From CAYSCW01 sp964449165 (GTDB taxonomy: Bacteria > Acidobacteriota > Aminicenantia > Aminicenantales > Aminicenantaceae): DNA of 22,458 bases. The position numbers were made by a program, and so were the translations under genes. The notes beneath the pieces were generated by a model. It worked only from the letters and a program-made list of their open reading frames with translations, made no database searches and was not told the origin of the DNA. The stretch covers positions 1 through 22,458 of the forward strand of contig CAYVAT010000044.1 in the NCBI GenBank assembly GCA_964449165.1, in the 5' to 3' direction. How positions within the stretch are numbered: the first letter of the stretch is position 1; every line of letters begins with the position of its first letter. Positions 14,972 to 22,458 of the stretch are shown piece by piece.

Positions 14972-16240
14972 TCAAAGATTTTTTATAAGAGCGAAGTTGC
15001 CTGTTTTGGCAGCTTCAAGGATCGGCCCCATGTAATCGTCAACCATCTCGCCAGCCAAAGGAACGGGCATGTTCTTCAGTTTCATCTCCAGTTGAGGATT
15101 TTTGGCAGCTTCGAGAGCTCTCTGAATGTGAGTCTCTTTGAATCCCTGGATCTCATTCAATGTTGAAGGGAAGCCTACTCTATCTGCTAATTTCATCATT
15201 CCCTCTGCTACAGCTTCGGCCAAATCTCTTCCTTTAAAATGTAAAGCTGTGGAGGACACCAGGCTATACTTTACATAAATTCTGATTAGAGCCTGAAGCT
15301 GTCTTTGGATGGCTGGAGCGAAGAAGAGGGTGTAATAAGGCATCATGATCGCACATGCTCGGCCATGGCTCAAGATATCCACCAATGAAAAGCTGGTCAG
15401 GTGCGGCCCGCTGGTTCCTCCCAGCATGATGGCATAGCCTCCCAGATCTGTCCCCAACCCAAGCGCTTCCCTGTTCTGCATGTCTTGGTTATCGCTGAGG
15501 GCCCTTTCCAGATAGGCGATGATAAGCTCTATTCCTGTCTCGCTCACCTCTTGAATCTTATCAAACATCTCATCCGAAGCTCCGTAAAAAACCTCCAGGC
15601 AATGAGCTATACCGTCAAAAGCCCCATCCAGAGTGAGGTCAGGAGGCATAGTCCTTGTGAGCCGGTAATCGAAAAGCGCTTTGGGGGGAATAATTGCCTC
15701 GTCGACGATCAGCTTTTTCTGGGCTCTCTTGAAATCGGTGATATTGGAATATTTGGTAATATGAGCAGATGAACTTGAAGATGTCTGAACTGCGATGAGA
15801 GGAAGAAGCTTTTTACCTGTGCTTGCCATCTTGTCAGTCACCTTCCCTACACCAAAGTATTCCTCCACATCCCCTCCCAGGATAGCAAGGACCACAGCGG
15901 CCTTAGCTGCATCAATGCCAGAGCCTCCAGCCACAACTACCACACTGTCGGGGTTTGCCTTCTTCATATCCCCGACCAGTTTCGAGACATCTTCCCGGGG
16001 AGCGTTTGGCCTTGCACTGCGGACAGGCCCGATAACTTCCAGGCTTTCCTCCTCTAAAGAATGGATGAGGCGAGTGAAATCCTCTTCACTGCGGTTCCCT
16101 AGGTTAGTAATCAACAGAGTCTTTCTACCAAAGGGGACGGCCAGCTCCCCAGCTCTTTCCAAGCAATCGATGCCAAAAATATAATTTTCACCTTTGAATT
16201 CCTTCAACAAGCTGCGAGCTTTCTCTTTGAGTTCTCTCAT
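14972..16240 (-). CDS. Iron-containing (group III) alcohol dehydrogenase
   Basis: A 422-residue NAD(P)-dependent dehydrogenase of the Fe-ADH family. The dinucleotide-binding motif GGSGIDAAKA is at 105-114. The metal ligands are D209 and H213 (FDGIAHCLE), H280 (GPHLTSF) and H292 (SHGRA), so the active site is complete. The N-terminal ~35 residues resemble the usual first strand region. Substrate is not determinable; the family reduces aldehydes or oxidises alcohols and diols. It begins 25 bp after the saccharopine-dehydrogenase-family gene and ends the folD operon. An AGAGGGA lies somewhat far upstream of ATG 16240. Confidence 0.92.
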   Translation of the reverse strand: MRELKEKARSLLKEFKGENYIFGIDCLERAGELAVPFGRKTLLITNLGNRSEEDFTRLIHSLEEESLEVIGPVRSARPNAPREDVSKLVGDMKKANPDSVVVVAGGSGIDAAKAAVVLAILGGDVEEYFGVGKVTDKMASTGKKLLPLIAVQTSSSSSAHITKYSNITDFKRAQKKLIVDEAIIPPKALFDYRLTRTMPPDLTLDGAFDGIAHCLEVFYGASDEMFDKIQEVSETGIELIIAYLERALSDNQDMQNREALGLGTDLGGYAIMLGGTSGPHLTSFSLVDILSHGRACAIMMPYYTLFFAPAIQRQLQALIRIYVKYSLVSSTALHFKGRDLAEAVAEGMMKLADRVGFPSTLNEIQGFKETHIQRALEAAKNPQLEMKLKNMPVPLAGEMVDDYMGPILEAAKTGNFALIKNL

Positions 16241-16265
16241 TAAATTGAATCCCTCTTTCTACTTG

Positions 16266-17423
16266 TTATCCTCTTGTTTTATGCGTAACAACCACACCTC
16301 TCTTTTCCAACTCTTCTATAAAGGGCTTATACAGTAAGCCCTGAAAGACCTGCTCGGGAAAGAGGCTTCCTCTTTTCTTAATCTTCCCTGAGACAATCAT
16401 CTGAGCAGCTATAGAGGCAGGAAAACAGGTTGTCTTGGCCATAGAGGTATAGTCTTTCTCATCGTCAAAATAATCAATTATCTCAAAAACGTGAGTCTTT
16501 GGCCTCCCGGACTTCTCCCCCTTGACAATCACCCTCATCAGCGTAGCATCTTTTTCCCTTCCTAGTTTCATCCGGGAATCCAGAAGTACCTCGAGAATCT
16601 CTCTTGGAATGACCATTCGATCACGGACGCGGACAGGCCGTTTGGAGAAAAGCCCACAGGAAATTAAGGTTCTCACCTGCTCGGTATGGCCTTTATGCCG
16701 AATTGTCTTTTCCCAGAGTTCATCCTGGATTTTTCCTCTCATGGTGTGGAGGAGAGAATTCAGGCCATCTGTGTAGAAGCATTCCATTTCTTCAAACGGC
16801 GGGCTGAAAGATATCAGCTCCTTTCCAGAAAGCGGAGGGACATCTTTCACCTTCCCACCCTTTAATATGGTCACTTTTCTCTCGTAAAAATTAAGGAGAC
16901 TGTCCACAGCGTAAACGATCCTGTACTTCAGCGGCTGTCTGGGATGGACTGGATTTCCTCCCACATAGATGAGCGCTTTCTGAGTCTTATCCAGCAGGTG
17001 AACAGCCCTCCCCACACAGATATTGGTGATGCCGGGAGAGACCCCTACTCCTGAGAGGAGAGTGATTCTCTTTTTCCTGGCCTCAACATCGTATTCTAAC
17101 CGATGAAGCGGTAATTCTCCTGCCAGGTCCACAAAATGAACCCCAGCACGCACAGCTGCTTCAAGTGCCGGGATGCTGTGCCTGTGGAGAAGAGCTGAAA
17201 GGGCTATATCTTTATTACAGTAAATCTCCTGTCTTCTGTTTTCATTCTCCATATTCATCTGGACAGGCACCAGTCTTCTGTTATCTACAAAGTCCTGCGC
17301 TTTCTTGAGCTGTTTTTTATCGATATCGACCAGGGTCACCCTGTTTTTGGCATCGGATGTGATGAGATCCCTGGCAAGTACAATCCCCATCTTCCCTGCT
17401 CCCAATACCAGATAATGAGCCAT
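16266..17423 (-). CDS. Saccharopine-dehydrogenase-family oxidoreductase (lysine 6-dehydrogenase-like)
   Basis: A 385-residue enzyme with an N-terminal Rossmann motif (LVLGAGKMG, 5-13) and the family's catalytic domain. YVGGNPVHPRQPLKYRIVYA followed by a LLNFYER stretch is typical of saccharopine dehydrogenase/lysine 6-dehydrogenase relatives. GVGVSPGITN (about 134-143) marks the link between domains. Such enzymes oxidise or form secondary amines of amino acids; lysine 6-dehydrogenase, saccharopine dehydrogenase and carboxynorspermidine synthase are all possible. A clean AAAGGAG before ATG 17423 fixes the start. It sits 30 bp after folD and 25 bp before the alcohol dehydrogenase. Confidence 0.85.
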   Translation of the reverse strand: MAHYLVLGAGKMGIVLARDLITSDAKNRVTLVDIDKKQLKKAQDFVDNRRLVPVQMNMENENRRQEIYCNKDIALSALLHRHSIPALEAAVRAGVHFVDLAGELPLHRLEYDVEARKKRITLLSGVGVSPGITNICVGRAVHLLDKTQKALIYVGGNPVHPRQPLKYRIVYAVDSLLNFYERKVTILKGGKVKDVPPLSGKELISFSPPFEEMECFYTDGLNSLLHTMRGKIQDELWEKTIRHKGHTEQVRTLISCGLFSKRPVRVRDRMVIPREILEVLLDSRMKLGREKDATLMRVIVKGEKSGRPKTHVFEIIDYFDDEKDYTSMAKTTCFPASIAAQMIVSGKIKKRGSLFPEQVFQGLLYKPFIEELEKRGVVVTHKTRG

Positions 17424-17453
17424 TATTTCTCCTTTAAAAGATCTGGCCGGTGA

Positions 17454-18362
17454 TCATGCGATTCCCAGCTTGTATTTTAAGGCGTTCAGCGTATTCCTCA
17501 TGAGCATGGTTATGGTCATAGGCCCCACTCCGCCAGGAACAGGAGTGATCCATCCTGCGATCTCCTGAGCGGCTTCAAAGTCGACATCGCCTTTGAGCAA
17601 AGCTATTCTCTTTCCCGTCTTCTTGCTGACCTTCCATCCCACCCGGTTGACTCCTACATCGATGACACAGGCTCCTGGCTTGATCCATTCGGGCTTGACC
17701 AAACCAGGGACTCCGGCTGCCACGATCAAAATATCTGCCCTTTTGCAGTGGAAAGCCAGGTCTTTAGTCCTGGTATGAGCCACTGTTACTGTCGCGTTGG
17801 CCCTCGGCTCTTTCTGCATCATCATGATGGCGATCGGTTTACCCACGATGTTGGACCGGCCGACAACCACTACTTCAGCCCCGTTGGTTTCAACGCCAGC
17901 ACGGAGGATTAATTCCTGAATTGCTGCAGGAGTGGGTGGACGAAATTTGACCGCTGAACCGCCGATCACCAGACGGCCCATATTCACAGGGTGAAACCCG
18001 TCCACGTCCTTGTCAGGATCGATGGCATTGATGACTTTTTTCTCGTCGATGTGTTTGGGGAGAGGCAACTGAACCAGAATACCATGGATCGAGCGATCCT
18101 TATTATAGCGATCGATCAACGCCAGAAGCTCCTCTTCTGAAATGCTCTCCGGCTTATTTTCCTGGATTTCTTTAAAGCCGAGACTATTAGCTGTTTTGAT
18201 TTTGCCCGTTACATAAGAGACTGAGGCAGGATCTTCTCCTACTAAAATGGTCACCAACCCAGGAACGACACCATCCCCCTCTCTAATTTTCTCCACTTCG
18301 GCTTTTATCTCTGCCAGGATTTCTTCCCGAATCTCCTTGCCTTTGATCAGTTTGGCCGTCAT
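17454..18362 (-). CDS. folD: Methylenetetrahydrofolate dehydrogenase/cyclohydrolase
   Basis: FolD interconverts 5,10-methylene-, methenyl- and 10-formyl-tetrahydrofolate using NAD(P). The 302-residue protein has the catalytic Y50-x3-K54 (SYVTGK), Q98 in VQLPLP, D121 in DKDVDGFHP, the NADP-binding VVVGRSNIVGKP and the C-terminal signature TPVPGGVGPMT. A short insertion (KVSKKTGKRIA) follows the DVGVNR strand, within the range of the family. GAAAGGAGAAGAG precedes ATG 18362. First of a three-gene operon; the link between folate one-carbon chemistry and the two downstream oxidoreductases is not obvious. Confidence 0.97.
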   Translation of the reverse strand: MTAKLIKGKEIREEILAEIKAEVEKIREGDGVVPGLVTILVGEDPASVSYVTGKIKTANSLGFKEIQENKPESISEEELLALIDRYNKDRSIHGILVQLPLPKHIDEKKVINAIDPDKDVDGFHPVNMGRLVIGGSAVKFRPPTPAAIQELILRAGVETNGAEVVVVGRSNIVGKPIAIMMMQKEPRANATVTVAHTRTKDLAFHCKRADILIVAAGVPGLVKPEWIKPGACVIDVGVNRVGWKVSKKTGKRIALLKGDVDFEAAQEIAGWITPVPGGVGPMTITMLMRNTLNALKYKLGIA

Positions 18363-18424
18363 TTCTCTTCTCCTTTCTCCAAAAGGCCTTAGCTATCCAT
18401 AAAAACTATTATCCTAACCGCAAA

Positions 18425-18437
18425 CACACAGAGTGTG
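18425..18437. promoter_or_regulatory. Small palindrome upstream of folD
   Basis: CACAC-AGA-GTGTG lies in the 151-bp NhaC-folD spacer, about 65 bp before the folD start. It could be an operator half of the folD operon; arms are only 5 bp. Confidence 0.25.
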
Positions 18438-18513
18438 GATACCATAATTGACCTCTGATTTCAAATATTTTCGCACTAGGCAAGAGGAAATCACTGGATC
18501 TCCTCCCACTTCA

Positions 18514-19911
18514 TTAATAAATAAAAGGGAGGATGAGATAAATGATGGAAGTGATAAAAGCCACCACCAACGCATAAGGCAGTTGAGTTCTGACATGATC
18601 CATATGATCACAGGCACTTCCCAATGAAGAAAGAACGGTTGTATCGGAAAGAGGAGAGCAATGATCTCCGAAGACTCCTCCTCCGGCTACAGCAGCAACA
18701 GTTGCCAGAACAAGGGAGGTAACCTGCCCTTGGCTGAATTCAAAAGCCATGGGCACAGCGATGGGAATGACTATGGCATAAGTTCCCCAGGAAGTCCCGG
18801 TAGCGAAGCTGATAAAGGCGCTAACCAGAAAAATCAGTACAGGAAGAAGGCCGGGGATGAACCATCCTCTGGTGACATCGACAATGTAGCGCGCTGTTCC
18901 CATCTCCTGACTGACCATGTTTATCGAATAGGCAAAAGCCAGGATCATAACCGCCGGCATAACTCCTTTTATTCCCGCCAGGACAGTCCTCATCAAATCA
19001 CGAAGCCTATCCACACCCTGGAAAAACATGAAAGCCCCGAGTACAACAGTAGCCAGCATGAAGCTGTCCAGAACCCTTGCCTCTCCGATGGCAATGAACG
19101 TTCCAAGGTTGACAACGATCACGATGAAAACCGGTGTGAAGAAATTCATCCAGATGTTGGGACGCCCCTTTTCAGATACAGAAAGGCTGGTCAATTCTGA
19201 GCTCATCATGGGAATCGACCCGGGACGGAGCACTTCCCCATTTTTAACAGCACGTTTTTCAGCGGCTTTCATAGGGCCGAATTCAGGAATAACCCTCCAA
19301 GCAATCAAGGCTACCATCAGGATAGACAAGATGGAGTAGGAATTGAAAGGAATAGCCTTGATAAACACTGCCATTGCCTCTTTCTTACCCACAATAGGGC
19401 CGATTCCAATCATCAAGCCGCAAATATAGACAGCCCAGCCTGTAATGGGTGCCAACACACTCACCGGAGCAGATGTAGAGTCACAAATATAAGCCAATTT
19501 CTCCCTTGATATCCTGGCCTTGTCGGTCAGTTTGCGCATGACCGGTCCGACAAATAGAGGACTGAAATAGTCACTGAAGAAAATGAACATCCCCAGCCCC
19601 CATCCCAGAAACTGAGTTTGTGAGCGCGACCTAGTCAGGTTTCTGACCCGGCGAGAGAACATATCCACGGCTCCGCAGCGCTGATAGAACGCGACCAAGA
19701 TTCCGATACATATCTCAATCAGGCAGACCCACATGAAATCGCGGCTTCCTAGGGTTCTAACCAGAAGCCCGGGAAATCCGGTCAATCCCTGACCCATCAG
19801 GAGCACCCCGACCAAACAAGCCACGGCAAGACTGAAAATGGGCTCGCGGGTCAAGAATGCAAGGAGGACAGCCAGCAAAGGAGGGATTAAAGCCAGCCAC
19901 CCATAATCCAT
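18514..19911 (-). CDS. NhaC-family Na+/H+ (or cation-coupled) antiporter
   Basis: A 465-residue membrane protein with about ten to twelve hydrophobic segments. Typical NhaC features are FFSDYFSPLFVGPVMRKL (about 105-125), TSAPVSVLAPITGWAVY (about 146-162) and FATGTSWGTYAIVIPIAVP with GDHCSPLSDTTVLSS (C-terminal third). The family mostly exchanges Na+ for H+, though relatives exchange malate/lactate or amino acids, so a metabolite exchanger is an alternative. AAAGG before ATG 19911 supports the start. A 151-bp gap separates it from folD, so it may be a separate unit. Confidence 0.9.
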   Translation of the reverse strand: MDYGWLALIPPLLAVLLAFLTREPIFSLAVACLVGVLLMGQGLTGFPGLLVRTLGSRDFMWVCLIEICIGILVAFYQRCGAVDMFSRRVRNLTRSRSQTQFLGWGLGMFIFFSDYFSPLFVGPVMRKLTDKARISREKLAYICDSTSAPVSVLAPITGWAVYICGLMIGIGPIVGKKEAMAVFIKAIPFNSYSILSILMVALIAWRVIPEFGPMKAAEKRAVKNGEVLRPGSIPMMSSELTSLSVSEKGRPNIWMNFFTPVFIVIVVNLGTFIAIGEARVLDSFMLATVVLGAFMFFQGVDRLRDLMRTVLAGIKGVMPAVMILAFAYSINMVSQEMGTARYIVDVTRGWFIPGLLPVLIFLVSAFISFATGTSWGTYAIVIPIAVPMAFEFSQGQVTSLVLATVAAVAGGGVFGDHCSPLSDTTVLSSLGSACDHMDHVRTQLPYALVVAFITSIIYLILPFIY

Positions 19912-19941
19912 GGAAGCCTTTCTGGGAAAAGTTTAGAACAT

Positions 19942-19970
19942 ATCTTATCGGCCTTTAATCTATAAAGCAA
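19942..19970 (-). promoter_or_regulatory. Candidate promoter of the NhaC gene
   Basis: On the minus strand TTGCTT (19965-19970), 17 bp, TAAGAT (19942-19947), about 30 bp before the start codon. The inverted pair TTATCGG (19945-19951) and CCGATAA (19988-19994) brackets the -35 region and could be regulatory. Confidence 0.45.
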
Positions 19971-20065
19971 AAAAAAAATTAAGATATCCGATAAAGAGGA
20001 TTGATTTTGAGAAAAGAGCGCAGTTCTTCTCTAGACTGAGAAGGAAATTGAATATGAAAATTGCC

Positions 20066-20095
20066 TTGATAGTGGGACTAAAAAAAAGGTATGAT
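20066..20095 (+). promoter_or_regulatory. Candidate promoter of the small membrane-protein gene
   Basis: TTGATA (20066-20071), 18 bp including an A-tract, TATGAT (20090-20095); the predicted start is about 35 bp before the ATG at 20137. Confidence 0.5.
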
Positions 20096-20136
20096 GAGGC
20101 GCGAATCTATAGCTTTGAAAAACAGGGGTAATTAAA

Positions 20137-20520
20137 ATGGAAAAAAATTTAAGGATAATTAAGTTCCTTATGTGGATTGGCATTGTTTTATTCTTCCTTT
20201 GGTTTTTAATCTTCTCTTTTGCTCCCAAAAGTATTCTCACTGCTCTTGATTTCATCGAAATTGAAGGATACTTTCTCAGAATGTTTGGAATCTTACCATT
20301 AGCGTGGGCTATTTTATTTCTTTTTGCCTTAAAGGATATAGAAAAAAATGTTGCAATAATCAGATGTGCAATTATTACGGCGGATTTGATAGTAGCCGCT
20401 AACGTGATTTACAATTTCGCTATCGAGAAGATACCAAGTTGGTTCCTTTGGACAAGTATAGTTGTTCTCTTTGTTTATACAACCTTACTTTTTATATTTA
20501 AGCCAAAGGTTGTACAGTAG
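20137..20520 (+). CDS. Small four-helix membrane protein, function unknown
   Basis: A 127-residue protein with four hydrophobic segments (about 12-28, 46-64, 75-93 and 101-121) joined by short loops, and Lys-rich ends. No catalytic motif is visible. The layout recalls small BphX/DoxX-like membrane proteins, but I cannot assign a family. AGGGG sits nine bases ahead of the ATG and a promoter is readable upstream. The gene is clearly AT-richer than the metabolic genes to its left (the line 20161-20220 has 18 G/C in 60), consistent with a different origin. Confidence 0.75.
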   Translation: MEKNLRIIKFLMWIGIVLFFLWFLIFSFAPKSILTALDFIEIEGYFLRMFGILPLAWAILFLFALKDIEKNVAIIRCAIITADLIVAANVIYNFAIEKIPSWFLWTSIVVLFVYTTLLFIFKPKVVQ

Positions 20521-20545
20521 CTGCCTTTAAATTTGTATATTAAAT

Positions 20546-20606
20546 TGCCTCTCGGATAGGAGTCGAACCCGCAGCCTAGTGGTTAACAATCAAATTCTCA
20601 GCCGTC
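20546..20606 (-). pseudogene. Degenerate tRNA-Asn(GTT)-like 3' fragment
   Basis: Read on the minus strand, the segment has an anticodon-loop-like TTGTTAA (anticodon GTT at 20585-20587), then a variable region, then GGGTTCGACTCC, a typical T-arm, and an acceptor-like CCGAGAGGCA end. The anticodon stem pairs poorly, the T-stem has a C-A mismatch, and no matching CTCTCGG 5' acceptor or proper D-arm is present. It looks like the 3' two thirds of a decayed tRNA rather than a working gene. Confidence 0.4.
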
Positions 20607-20672
20607 ATATCACTTAAAGGAAGCTGTGGTTAGCGTCCTTCCAAGAGAGAAAGATGTTTTTTCAAGTGATAT
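20607..20672. repeat. Inverted repeat beside the tRNA-like fragment
   Basis: ATATCACTT (20607-20615) and AAGTGATAT (20664-20672) are perfect 9-bp inverted arms starting exactly where the tRNA-like similarity stops. A smaller hairpin GGAAG/CTTCC (20619-20642) lies within. This may be a small inserted element or an attachment-site scar. Confidence 0.45.
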
Positions 20673-20849
20673 ATTGATGGAAATCAGGTCAACCGTCCCC
20701 ATCGTCTTTCCAATATATCCTTTTGGGATATTTCAACGAGTTCATTAATTACATCTTTCTCTAACAATTCATTCATAGAAAGCTTTTTAGACACCATAAT
20801 TTGATGTCTGAAGCCATTTACAGGGTAATTAAGGAAATTGATGTGTTAC

Positions 20850-21434
20850 TCAAAGCATCTGCTTGTTATTTTTTTCTTCTTGTGGTTCTGGAGGTTGGGG
20901 TGGAGTGAGTGTAAAGCCGAGCTGTAACATCATATCCAACACATTGTAAACAACGAGTTCCTCGACTATCTTCCCATTTTGCACCCGGTCAATACCGAGC
21001 CCAATAATATGAACCTCTTTGCCTGTGGGCGGCAATACACCAGTAGGCATATTTATAGGGCCTGTGTTTGTACCAGTGAGAGTGAAACGCGCAACAATCC
21101 TATCACCCTTAACAATTACATCATCAAATATCATGTGTAAATCAGGATATGCAGTGCGAGCGAATGTAACCCATCTCTTTATACCTTCAAGACCTACAAT
21201 GTCATCAGGAAAAGTGCTGGTGTGAGCAACAATCTCTGGAGCAAAAACATCCTCGACCAGAGCCAAGTCTCCATTATTCCAAATTTCCAAAGCACTGTCT
21301 AAAAGGGCTTGCGCTTCTTCTTCAGTGATTCCTTCTTCAATGGCCTCTTCAGTCGGCTGTTGGCAACTAAAATTCAGACAAAGAAGCAAGACTAGAGGAA
21401 TGATCGTGATGAATTGAATGATTGATTTTTTCAT
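20850..21434 (-). CDS. SnoaL-like (ester cyclase type) lipoprotein
   Basis: A 194-residue protein with a signal peptide ending in a lipobox-like LNFSC (hydrophobic stretch about 8-20), so it is probably anchored to the membrane outside the cytoplasm. A SnoaL-like domain follows (about 35-170): NNGDLALVEDVFAPEIVAH, GLEGIKRWVTFARTAYPDLH and GIDRVQNGKIVEELVVYN match the fold's pattern. This cone-shaped alpha/beta barrel serves polyketide cyclases and many uncharacterised carriers. The tail is Pro/Glu-rich. A perfect AAGGAGG before ATG 21434 fixes the start; the 26 in-frame codons upstream overlap the neighbouring gene. It follows that gene by 25 bp and is probably co-transcribed with it. Confidence 0.8.
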   Translation of the reverse strand: MKKSIIQFITIIPLVLLLCLNFSCQQPTEEAIEEGITEEEAQALLDSALEIWNNGDLALVEDVFAPEIVAHTSTFPDDIVGLEGIKRWVTFARTAYPDLHMIFDDVIVKGDRIVARFTLTGTNTGPINMPTGVLPPTGKEVHIIGLGIDRVQNGKIVEELVVYNVLDMMLQLGFTLTPPQPPEPQEEKNNKQML

Positions 21435-21459
21435 CTTTCCCTCCTTAAAATTTTTACAT

Positions 21460-22245
21460 TTATTTGAGCGTATAAGAAAGGTCTGGACGGTACCAGCCTG
21501 TTTTGTATTCATATTTCCTTATGGTTTCCAATACTTTCCACCACAAGTCAGGAAGATCTTTGCCCATCGCTTCATGACGTTTTTCCTCTTGATACCAAAA
21601 GTCTGCAGCGTTCTTCCCACTATGGATAAAAAAATAGAAGGGCATATCAGTCCCTATATCTCCCATGTAAAGCTTCCATCCGTAATTGATGTCTTCAAGA
21701 TTTTTACTTTTGTATAGGGTAATCATATCTTTGAAAACATCTTCAAATTCTTTCTCCTTGCCTGGTTGTACATAGCATAATCCCCAGTACCTATAATTTG
21801 TTTGCTCAGAGTTTAGTCTTGATTTTTCTGGTATTAAAGATAGATCAGGCCTGTAACGAATGATACTCCATTTCATATATTCATGGGTGCCTTCTCCACT
21901 CTTTACTAATTTCTGCCAGTTTTCGTTTCCCATATTTACTACCCACTCACCTATAGCTTTAAACACACTATTCAACGACGCATAATTCTCTATAGGCCAA
22001 AAAAAATAGCAGTGAAAATCATCAGTAGTGAAGGCGTCAAATGGAAAAGGTAATCCATATTTCTCGCATAGAGCTAACGCTTCCTTCGTGTGGGATTCAA
22101 ACTTTTCAATCATAGAGGGCTTTACAGCGACATCTTCGACAAAAAAGAGTTGAGCTTTCTGTTTCTCTGCTTGAGCTATTGCTGTTAAACCACAGAAAAC
22201 AAGCACAAGGCCCGTCATTAAAATGACTGAAGCTTTATCACTCAT
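21460..22245 (-). CDS. Secreted protein with two dimeric-barrel-like repeats
   Basis: A 261-residue protein with an N-terminal signal peptide (MSDKASVILMTGLVLVFCGL, cleavage likely after AIAQA). The mature part seems to be duplicated. A first unit of VKPSMIEKFESHTKEALALC, then FHCYFFWPIENYASLNSVFK is echoed by VQPGKEKEFEDVFKDMITLY, then PFYFFIHSGKNAADFWYQ. This strand-helix-strand pattern with K(E)KFE is that of ferredoxin-like dimeric alpha/beta barrel proteins (ABM/EthD type). I recognise no catalytic residues. GAGGAGGG before ATG 22245 sets the start. It is first in a two-gene unit with the SnoaL-like lipoprotein, suggesting an envelope function of the pair. Confidence 0.7.
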   Translation of the reverse strand: MSDKASVILMTGLVLVFCGLTAIAQAEKQKAQLFFVEDVAVKPSMIEKFESHTKEALALCEKYGLPFPFDAFTTDDFHCYFFWPIENYASLNSVFKAIGEWVVNMGNENWQKLVKSGEGTHEYMKWSIIRYRPDLSLIPEKSRLNSEQTNYRYWGLCYVQPGKEKEFEDVFKDMITLYKSKNLEDINYGWKLYMGDIGTDMPFYFFIHSGKNAADFWYQEEKRHEAMGKDLPDLWWKVLETIRKYEYKTGWYRPDLSYTLK

Positions 22246-22359
22246 AAATCCCTCCTCTTTATAGTTCACGGATAGGGGGAAGAATTATGCCTTTTGATTT
22301 AATTAGAAATCCTTCCCGCCTTGCTGGATCCATTTTGTCCCCCGGCGGTGACTTTTAGT

Positions 22360-22388
22360 CTTATATCATAAAGGGGGTTTTGCTTCAA
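22360..22388 (-). promoter_or_regulatory. Candidate promoter of the secreted-protein pair
   Basis: On the minus strand TTGAAG (22383-22388), 17 bp, TATAAG (22360-22365), giving a leader of about 105 nt before ATG 22245. Confidence 0.5.
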
Positions 22389-22403
22389 ATAAGAGATAGG
22401 AAG

Positions 22404-22458
22404 TGTCAAGGCAAAGTGAAAACTTCCGGATCTTAGCAACGTGAAAATTTCCGGATTG
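22404..22458. mobile_element. Possible terminus of an IS21-like element, cut by the window edge
   Basis: A TGTCAAGG start at 22404 is followed by two direct copies of GTGAAAA(C/T)TTCCGGAT at 22416-22431 and 22441-22456, with a 25-bp period. A TG-beginning tip with several internal terminal repeats, often GTGAAA-like, is typical of IS21-family ends. No transposase is in view. Confidence 0.45.

Larger units (their letters stand above)
20521..20849. other. Non-coding region with tRNA-like remnant and inverted repeat
   Basis: Contains the tRNA-Asn-like fragment (20546-20606) and an inverted repeat (20607-20672). A minus-strand 37-codon frame (20684-20797) lacks a ribosome site and could be a decayed gene end. 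No intact gene is supported. Confidence 0.55.

Noticed and set aside
18414..18617. A minus-strand small frame between NhaC and folD
   Set aside because: Most of it overlaps the 3' end of the NhaC gene in another frame and it has no family resemblance.
20684..20797. A 37-codon minus-strand frame (starts MVSKKLSMNELL)
   Set aside because: No ribosome site or promoter and no recognised family; possibly the remains of a gene but too short to call.

Overview
The window is a stretch of an assembled bacterial scaffold of moderate base composition. It opens with a 52-base G homopolymer and a 10-N gap, which look like assembly or sequencing artefacts. The enzyme repertoire (glycogen synthesis, FolD, NhaC, NIF3, dipeptide-type epimerase, lipobox lipoprotein) is that of an uncultured heterotrophic bacterium. 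Strong Shine-Dalgarno sites (AAGGAGG type) and sigma70-like promoters are readable throughout. A phylum such as Aminicenantes (OP8) would fit, but that is a guess from gene style, not a demonstrated assignment.

Layout. (1) 67-4737, minus strand: a glycogen operon, a GpgS/MGS-like GT2 glycosyltransferase, then glgA, then glgB (last residues lost in the gap). (2) 4738-5921: a 578-bp spacer with outward promoters, then a plus-strand DUF5698/DUF2179 membrane protein. (3) 5971-11758, minus strand: a tight four-gene operon, the most interesting part. It encodes a fold-type-II PLP enzyme, a DUF1611 (DgcN-like) protein, a 788-residue fusion of a MurL/QueC-like ATP-pyrophosphatase with a creatininase-family amidohydrolase, and a dipeptide-epimerase-like enolase-superfamily enzyme. 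(4) 11759-12094: a divergent control region with two good promoters and a 14-bp inverted repeat whose loop is G-rich. (5) 12095-13472, plus strand: an orphan receiver-domain protein and a NIF3-like protein. (6) 13492-14676, minus strand: an MFS transporter with its own strong promoter and a structured 180-nt leader. (7) 14972-19911, minus strand: NhaC antiporter, then FolD, a saccharopine-dehydrogenase-family enzyme and an iron-type alcohol dehydrogenase, the last three in an operon. (8) 20137-22458: an AT-richer accessory-looking end with a small membrane protein, a degenerate tRNA-Asn-like 3' fragment beside an inverted repeat, a secreted-protein/lipoprotein gene pair, and at the right edge what looks like the terminus of an IS21-like element.

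How it may work together. In the four-gene operon, DUF1611 proteins (D-Glu N-acetylation in DgcN), enolase-superfamily epimerases, MurL (ATP-dependent epimerisation of a peptide-terminal Glu) and creatininase-type amidohydrolases all act on alpha-carbons, carboxylates or amides of amino acids and small peptides. I therefore infer a pathway that makes or breaks a D-amino-acid-containing or amide-linked amino-acid compound. The epimerase keeps the DxD motif of dipeptide epimerases but appears to carry acidic residues where the L-Ala-D/L-Glu enzyme has Arg and Ile, so its substrate is unlikely to be Ala-Glu and may be cationic. This pathway, and the MurL-like/creatininase fusion in particular, is the best candidate here for an undescribed system.
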